Shown one piece after another: positions 57,170 through 64,000 of a stretch of DNA of 64,000 nt. Each line of letters opens with the position of its first letter. The first letter of the stretch is position 1. A program made the translations under genes and the position numbers. Below the pieces are notes generated by a model. The model searched no databases, was not told the DNA's origin, and saw only the letters and a list, made by a program, of their open reading frames with translations. Source of the stretch: Zygnema cylindricum (lineage: Eukaryota > Streptophyta > Zygnematophyceae > Zygnematales > Zygnemataceae); assembly GCA_037447655.1 (NCBI GenBank), contig JBBHKE010003308.1:1-64000 (forward strand), read 5' to 3'.

Positions 57170-58143
57170 TGTTGTTTTGGAAACCTTGAGTTCTCTCTAT
57201 ATCTTGCTGCTATGCTGCCATGCTGCGCTAAGTCTGACACCGCAGCTAAAAACCTTGAGCACTCTACACTTGTTGCTGTGCTGCTATGCTGCTGTGATTC
57301 ACATCGCAGCAGCGCTGCTCTAATATCACAGCTGCGCTGACAGATCATAGCAGTCATAGCAATCATAGCAGTCGTAGCAGAGTCATAGCAGCTATAGCAG
57401 TCTGCGCAAGAAAGGTGTTCTGAATATAAGTCAATTTGTGTGAAGATAAATTGACGGGGACATGATTTAGTGAGTATGTAACTCGAAAGGGAGTACACAG
57501 ATTCGGTGCATTTCAGGTACACGTGTCGGTCCGTGAGAAAGTCAAGTTTGGTTGTTCTAGAAGAAAAGGTACAGCTACATTTGAGGACCAAAGTTACACG
57601 TGGAGGTTCATCTTCGGTGATGAAAGAATACGTGGAAAGCGGACGAAGTCCGCCGTCATTTTTGAAGAGAAGTATTGACTGTAGCGTCATTTCAGCGGAC
57701 GAACTTTAACCGCGTACTATTTCATTTCTAGCGGCTGTCTGATTGGTGTAAATAATTATGTGCATTCGACGGTGGGATTTTGTTAATAAAGAAGTAGTGT
57801 ACCAATTGACCACGCTAGTTGTAGTACGGTGTGATCAACTGAAGGCTCACTTGTATATATAGGACTTAGATTACTTTAGGAAAAGTAGGATTGTTGGGAA
57901 GGAAAAACCGCGAAGCAATTTTTGGGTGTGTTTTGAATTATAAGATCATTGTGATCTTTTGGCAGAACTTTGTGAAATTTTGCATGTGGTTTCTTTGGTG
58001 TATATTTTATATTGTGGCAAATTTGCAGACCTAGGGTGTGTGTGGTTTGCTTGGGGCTTTATTGTGAAGTTGGTTGTTTGTGGGATTTCGTGAAAGTTTC
58101 CTCTTTGCACAATTGATTATCATGGCAACTGCCGGTGCTTCTT
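57170..58143 (+). repeat. Copia B 3' LTR, 3'-truncated
   Basis: It begins TGTTGTTTTGGAAACC and ends GCCGGTGCTTCTT, 37 bases short of the 5' LTR end. It continues directly into 34 bases of a copia A LTR tail. Confidence 0.88.
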
Positions 58144-58177
58144 AATTTTGCTGTCCAATGGGGGAAACAGAATTGAA
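58144..58177 (+). mobile_element. Stray tail of a copia A-type LTR
   Basis: AATTTTGCTGTCCAATGGGG and the following bases match the last 34 bases of the A LTR (GAATTGAA for GAATTGCA), then AATTG and MITE E1 follow, just as after the true A 3' LTR at 50646. Confidence 0.8.
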
Positions 58178-58292
58178 AATTGTACTACAAATTTGTGATT
58201 TCTTTGTACGGTTGCAACTTAGGCAGTACGGCGCAAAGTTTTACATGAAACGATAGAAAAAAACCCTTACTTATGCACATGGGGACATACCA
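58178..58292 (-). mobile_element. MITE E1, last piece
   Basis: It matches the left end of E2 in reverse, ending CTTATGCACATGGGGACATA. TTA follows (58293-58295), matching TTA at 43659-43661, so both ends of one MITE lie 14.6 kb apart. Confidence 0.85.
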
Positions 58293-58295
58293 TTA

Positions 58296-58483
58296 GTACA
58301 AAAAAGGTAAAACTGAAAAAAAAAACATTTGGAGACTACAAGAGTCACAAAAAAGTAATCTACGCCGAAAAACAAAAAAGAAAAACAACAAAACTAATAA
58401 GAGCAAAGAACCAAAACAAAAGAATAACAGATTGAGACCGCCTACAAAATGAAAAAACCTAGACTAGACTACCCGTAGGCAAA
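58296..58483. other. A-rich spacer
   Basis: A-rich runs between MITE E1 and the reverse transcriptase relic; no gene. The A-runs are on plus, so they are not the poly-A of the minus-strand LINE relic. Confidence 0.4.
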
Positions 58484-60470
58484 CTAAGGTCCACAACCAC
58501 GGAGATCATGGATGTGAACCGGGTCCATTGGAGGAAGGCTTGGAAGACCCCGCTGATCGTCCGCGAGTGTGCTAAGTCGAAAGAGAGCCGCCGCTTGCGC
58601 ACGTTGAAGTGCAATTGAGACACAGTGACTGTAAAACACAACTAATAGACTCGATCGAGGACTCTCTGGACCTCGAGATTCAAACGTTTTTCGCGCACAC
58701 TGACGAAGGAAGTCATCAAAAGACTTGTCGAAAAACCAAAAACCTCCACTGCAAATGGGACAAATTGGTCCGACGGGTCTCGGTGAGCGTAGTCTCATTC
58801 TTTTTTAGCCGTTGCGTCCCGAGCTGCCAATCCTGAAAGCGAGGCCGCGCGAGATGAAATGTGTGTCCCGGTCGGATCCGTGAGGACAACATCGCCTAGA
58901 GTCCTCCCAACACCATGAAGAAAAATCTAAGTCAACCCGAAGGCACCGATAACCCTTAGATTGGGGCCTCTCAGTACCATGAAGAAAAATCTATATCAAC
59001 CCAAGGGCTGCAAGAACCCTTAGATTGGGGCCGAGGTGGAAGTATATTAGCAACCTCACGTTTGACAGTGTTGCCCGCCTCGGCACCAATGGCAGCAATG
59101 GCATCTCGCACCAAATCATGCGCGACAATTCGTTCCCCACCAAGCGAGCAACGAAGCAAATGAATTCCCTCAACATGAATAACTTGGTTACAAACGCACA
59201 AAGGCCCCCCAAAAAGTGGAGGGTGAGGCAAACCCAGCCGCAAGCGTAGAGCAGAAGTAAATTGGTCAGACGATAGACGGAGTGTCGAAAAAGTTGGTGT
59301 TGCTTGTAGCCATGCACCAGCCCCAAGCAGAAAACACGAACGTATACGATCACGCGCTTGAGCAGAAGGTAGCGCCTCTAAGAGGTTTGCAAAATAAGTG
59401 GCGGCTACTTGCTCAGATATGCGTTGTTGAAGTTGGAAATTAGTGTTGGCCATGAGAGAAGGAAAAGGTGGAACTTGGTGTCGAGCGTCCGAGGGTAGTA
59501 GCGCACGAGCAGAAAGGAGAGCTTCGTGAAATGGAAATAGCCCGTCTTCCACCTTAGAGACAACTTGGGCCAAAATGGGGACATCATCGACAATGAAACG
59601 AGAAGTGATGGTAGAAACCACCAAAGACCAACTACCCAATTAAGCGGCTGGCGCAACTTTGGCCACGCAAATCAAACCTAAATCGCCGTTGAAAAATTGG
59701 GATGCTTGCTTATTGATGAGCCAGTGCCCCCCCCCGGACGATCAAAAATCCCATGACCAACGAGGTGATGAAGCACACCCAAAAGTTTGTCGTCAAAATC
59801 CTTAAGGGAAGACAGAAACGAAGTTGTGGGTGGTAAAGTCCGCACAAGATAAAAAGGGCGTTGGGCAAAACAACGGATCAATAACAAAAACGCCACTTGT
59901 GCATCCGACAGCTTGGGGAGGTCGTCGTTGTGAGAAAGATCCTCCAATAGCGCATCCTCAACCACCTGTTTGACAAAAGAAGAACCACCACTAGGTTAGC
60001 CTAAATCCTTGATAACCTCATCGTGAGATGCAAGACGAAAACCGTTGGGGAGCGGGCAATCTGACAACAAACCTCCTGGGCACCAAACCACACACTTAGA
60101 TGGTTTAACATAGAGCTCGATCCGATAAAGTTCATCCACAAAATGAGAGAAAGAAGAAAAAACCTGATCGCGTGGACCCACGATATGCGTGTCATCCGCG
60201 ACTAAAAGAAATGAACAACCCAGAAAGGTCGTCGTTAACGCTCGTAATGCTTGAAGATGGGCAAGAGCAAAAAGGGTTACTCCTAAGGGATCACCTTGGC
60301 GAGTGCCGGTTGCGGACTCTAAAGTGGCAACATCACCCAACGGACCCCCAAGAGGAAAGAGTAGCGAGCTAGGCCGAGCATAAAAAGATCGAACAAAAGG
60401 GAACAATTGGTTGATAGGTGAAGGTGCATGTCGTAGTTCGCGGAAAATAGCATTACGATTATTCCTTAAC
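58484..60470 (-). pseudogene. LINE-like reverse transcriptase, 5'-truncated and frameshifted
   Basis: On minus, 60470-59996 encodes FRELRHAPSPINQLFPFVRS, TRQGDPLG (60287-60304, the RQG motif) and the catalytic box as VADD (60191-60202). The next frames (59965-59678 and 59639-58971) carry LLGAGAWLQATP, RLRLGLPHPP and a Cys/His cluster CVC...H...C (59148-59198), a C-terminal region known from non-LTR reverse transcriptase-like proteins of plants and oomycetes. A last frame (58798-58484) includes CPICSGGFWFFDK. There is no endonuclease and no poly-A tail. It is GC-richer than its surroundings. Confidence 0.75.
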
Positions 60471-61225
60471 TCTGCCGTCCACCGACTTTGTTATTGGCGG
60501 TCACCAGTTATACCGTAGTGGTATTACCGTATCAGACATTGGGGGAAGGGCCTATTTGGCGGGCGGCGGAGACCTTCGAGGAGGATTTTGCCCGGGCAAT
60601 GTAAATCCCTCCCAGTTATTGATAAGGACAATAAATTATTGCGCAAAGCGCGGAGAATTTTTTTTTGGAGTCTCCTCGGTGATTACGTCCGATGACAAAA
60701 AGAAAAATTAAAGAACAAAGTGTTCGTACTTACAGCGTTCCCATATAGAGCATTCGCTACAAATAGCGCATGAAAACATGTAAATCGCGTTTGTCACTCA
60801 AAATATCTATAAAATTTATCAAATGTTCACATTTTAAGGACGACCTTTTAATCCGTCGAACAAGATGAGCCGCGCGTCACGTGAGAACACTTTACCATTG
60901 ACCTTAAAAACAAAAAACAAAAAAGTAGCCGTGTGTCAGTGAGAACACTTCACGTATGACATGAAAAACAAAAAAAATATTATGCAGTCATATTGTCGTT
61001 TGGCGCCGCAGGCGAATTTTTTTTGTACGCTACGTGAAATGAGGAGCATACGCTGAGATTACAAAAATATCCTACATTCACGAATGAATGGGTATTTTGA
61101 AAGGAGGAGAAGTTATTTTGAAAGCGGAGAATTTATGTACATTCAAGTTTTAAAAAGTACAAGACAAATCCGCGTGTACGATGTATTAGTCTCATATGTA
61201 GCGTGTCCGCGTGTACGATTTATTA
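60471..61225. other. No recognisable gene
   Basis: GTGAGAACACTT occurs twice (60880 and 60940). At 61172-61225 a segment GCGTGTACGATNTATTAG is present twice, the second copy cut by MITE E2. Confidence 0.45.
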
Positions 61226-62004
61226 GGGTGTGTCCCCATGTGCATAAGTAAGGGTTTTTTTCTGTCGTTTTCCTGTAAAACTTAGCGCCGTACTGCGTAA
61301 GTTCCAACCGTAGGAAGGAATCTCAAATTTGTAGAGTACAATTTACGTCGCCCTCGAACTTAGGAAGTATGAAAATTTGTCGTCTTGTGTTTTTCGACCC
61401 ACTTCGACGACAAAATACGTCATCTTCAACCTTATCTTTAAAACACATGCGCTATGTGTTTTAAAACTAGGGATTTTATATAAACAAATAGGAACACATA
61501 TTCGCACGTGCCGTAATTTTTGAAGTTTTTCACACGATTTTCAAAGACAAAGGAAAGTACGGAAGTCGCTATGTTTTGTCCGTTTGCATTTAATACGACA
61601 AAGAAAATCACACAATTTGTTTGGTTTTGTCTGTTTTCGTCCAGTACGGATTTTTTTTTGCAAGGGTCTCGAAATTCCGATGCAATTTCACGTCGACCGG
61701 ACAGGAGACGCAAAGGCAAAGCACAACTTCTTCAACCGTGAAACAACACAGGTTGGAAGGCGCTACGTCTACAATGTCACAGTAAGACATGCGACGTCAC
61801 ACAAGCAGTTCCAAAAAATAACGTCCGACAACACAGATTATAGACGTTGACAACCGTCACAGGTATTGTCGACGTATACAATCGTCACAAACGTAAGTTA
61901 CGATTACGTTCTTACACATAGGGACACTTGAAAAGTGGTTCCGCCGGATCCGCGCTAAAATACAAACTAAGTTCGCTAAGTTACAAGTACATGGGGACAT
62001 ACCC
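61226..62004 (+). mobile_element. E-type MITE E2, intact (779 bp)
   Basis: The ends GGGTGTGTCCCCATGTGCAT and (inverted) GGGTATGTCCCCATGTACTT are flanked by TTA on both sides (61223-61225 and 62005-62007). The TTA duplication and GGG start fit PIF/Harbinger-type MITEs. The frames inside are not conserved with E1. Confidence 0.9.
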
Positions 62005-62147
62005 TTAGTCTCATATGTAGCTTTATTACTGTAGTCGATTTTCGTACGGTCGAAAGTGAAATTCTGTACTTCTCAATGTAGATTAACTCTTCTCGCGAAT
62101 GTCCATACGTGGTTATGTTGAATTCCGTACTCTCCAATGTAGATTAA

Positions 62148-62872
62148 GGGTGAAGTTCCATTAGACGAAAAGTGAGGTTGCTTCCAAAATTTCAGACCTC
62201 TCCTTACTACGCCGTACCTTTTATTTTGTTTTTATTAGGAAAACAACATTACAGAGAATCTTGCCAATATTCTCCAAAAGTCTGGGAGTTAACACTGACC
62301 GTTGGATATATTTTCGCAAAGCATTTGCTTCGAAAGTTTCTGTAATTGGTGATGTACCTCGCGAGGTGCATCACCAATTACAGAAAAATTGAGCCGCGAC
62401 ACGTTCGATAATGAGCATACGTGTCAAGCTGGCAACCAACGGAAATCAAAAAATTCCGCACACGATATACGCATTCAAAAATCCAACAAAAAATACAAAC
62501 GAAATGTCGTAGCGCACTTTCGTCGCGCTATTTCTATTACTGTCCATTCGTCACACTATTTCTAGAAACGCTCATCGTCACGCGAAAAAACAAGAACCCT
62601 AAAAACATGAGGTTGTATCTGACAACGCGTCTGCAACAGTACAAAAGTTGTGTTGCACGATGACCTGGTACGCACGTACATGGTATGGAAATGGAGATTT
62701 TTGGTCGGTGTGAAAATCATTGACGATTTTCAATATCACATCTATAATTACGTGGCGCCACTCTTTTGCTAACACGTGGATTACAGACTCTGTGCAATGG
62801 AACTTCGTTCAAAGTGTAGCATCTTGTAATGTTGGCCGTACGATTACCGAATGTTGTAATGGAGCTTCACCC
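62148..62872 (+). mobile_element. Harbinger-type MITE, copy 3, intact (725 bp)
   Basis: The ends GGGTGAAGTTCCATTA and (inverted) GGGTGAAGCTCCATTA have TAA on both sides (62145-62147 and 62873-62875). The termini resemble those of the 2250-12054 element, so that family could mobilise it. Confidence 0.9.
62337..62386. repeat. 50-bp loopless palindrome inside MITE copy 3
   Basis: The arms TTTCTGTAATTGGTGATGTA CCTCG and its inverse differ at one base. Copies 1 and 2 have the same hairpin in decayed form (near 1728-1783 and 15862-15911). Confidence 0.85.
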
Positions 62873-62875
62873 TAA

Positions 62876-64000
62876 CTCTCCGCAAAAAATTCCGTACGCT
62901 CGTGATGTAGATTAATTATCCCCCAAAATGTACATCCATTTTAAAATATTTATGTTTTTAAACATACGGAAATATGACGTTGTCTAACTCTTATAACGAC
63001 ATTTCGTACGCTCGAACGTGCATGAGTATTAATACACGTAAGCTCGAACGCAAATTATTTTAATAGAGTACGTAAAATATATGTTTTATTTTCAAACTTA
63101 CACCGTGAATCGCTATTAGTGTTCAAAAATAATTCGTGTGAAGGAACAATTAGTGTTATTAACCCTATTTAATGTTCAAGGGCTCAATGCCAACAAAACA
63201 ATAACGCTAATTTATACACCTAATACTAATTTCGATACACGTTCCTATAGTGTAGCCGCTATAGGTTGTGTTCACATAAGTCGGCGTTTGAACATGTGAT
63301 AACAAGTTGGCGTTATGTATTCCCGTCTTTATTACTGTTACTAACTTTGAGGGTGTTTTCTCGTGACAACGCCACTCATTTTCTCGTCTCAACATCGTTA
63401 TTTAACACTTTTTCTATAGGTTTGTACTTAAAAACAAAAATATAGTATAGGTTGGCACAATTTAAACACTACACTATTTCAAAATTGCCCAAATTATAGT
63501 CATTAGCATTAATTACACCATACATATATTAGCATCAAGAAAAAAATATAATCATTAATTATATTTTGGGTTCGTGGGTCAAGTTTTGTGAGCACCAAAC
63601 TAATGTTAATGACAGTAATAGTAATTCACGATGTAATTTTGTTTCCAAACGAACAATTTCAATCTTTTATTTATGTGTTTTCATTATTTGTTATTTGTCT
63701 TTTATCATTTTGTATTTTTCACTGATGTCATATTAATTTTTTGTTATTTTTCCTCTTTGTCTTTAGTTCCAAACTTATGTTGCATCGTTTTTATTATTAA
63801 CTTATTATTTGTCCATGTTTTTTTTTTATATATATATATATATATATATTTTTATCAAGACAATAACATCTTTTTTTGTTTTATTTTTGTTAAACGAAAT
63901 TGTGTTTGTACACGTATGTTCTGTTACATATTATGAAATGCGTTTTGTTTATTTGTTGTGGTGTACATGGATGAAAGTTTGTTTGTCAATATATAATTAA
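62876..64000. other. AT-rich sequence without recognisable gene
   Basis: CACCGTGAATCGCTATTAGTG (63101) after TTA looks like one end of an S-type MITE, with no partner end. A (TA)n run of about 11 units lies at 63827-63849. Confidence 0.45.

Larger units (their letters stand above)
50674..58143 (+). mobile_element. Copia element B with nested solo LTR
   Basis: The 5' LTR (50674-51685) and 3' LTR (57170-58143) are close copies, but the 3' LTR lacks its last 37 bases. Purine tract AAAGGGAG (57162-57169). The internal order is that of Ty1/copia. A solo LTR at 53841-55082 splits pol. No five-base duplication is visible at the ends. Confidence 0.9.

Noticed and set aside
61438-61850. Short frames on both strands
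   Set aside because: They lie inside MITE E2 and are not kept in E1.

Overview
This is nuclear DNA of a eukaryote, most likely from the green-plant (streptophyte) lineage, but the species is not identified. The evidence is one conserved spliceosomal gene with short GT-AG introns whose protein closely resembles plant BRR2, in a background of Ty1/copia LTR retrotransposons, PIF/Harbinger, hAT and TA-target MITE elements, and a LINE-like reverse transcriptase fragment. No prokaryotic features, CRISPR array or rRNA gene were seen.

Layout. 1-2249: tandem repeats and a Harbinger-type MITE copy. 2250-12054: a broken PIF/Harbinger element with matching 20-bp ends. It carries a Myb/SANT-like gene (plus strand) preceded by a seven-copy array of exon-like modules, and a HARBI1-like nuclease gene (minus strand) cut by copia LTR debris at 7559-10767. 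12072-14925: two inverted non-autonomous hAT copies with TA-target MITEs nested in one of them. 15671-16260: another Harbinger-type MITE. 16454-21618: five exons of BRR2 (minus strand), the U5 snRNP helicase that unwinds U4/U6. The 5' exons and the last third of the gene are not in the window.

21618-42236: a tandem segmental duplication. Each unit holds a gag-only LTR element (C1, C2) whose 5' LTR was split at the same nucleotide by a copia element (M1, M2), followed by a shared flanking block. The left breakpoint fuses C1 gag in frame to the BRR2 exon. 43662-58292: a single MITE (E1) whose two ends now lie 14.6 kb apart, because copia A and then copia B lie inside it. Copia B in turn holds a solo LTR. 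58484-60470: a LINE-like reverse transcriptase pseudogene. 61226-62004 and 62148-62872: two MITEs with clear target duplications. The last kilobase is AT-rich and empty.

Common themes. The copia and gag-only elements share a primer-binding site matching the anticodon arm of initiator tRNA-Met. In the M and B families the Gag start codon lies inside the LTR, so the primer site is read as protein. Several LTR families carry an antisense tRNA-like unit with RNA polymerase III box matches and a T-run. All retroelement reading frames are broken. BRR2 is the only gene here that looks host-encoded and constrained.
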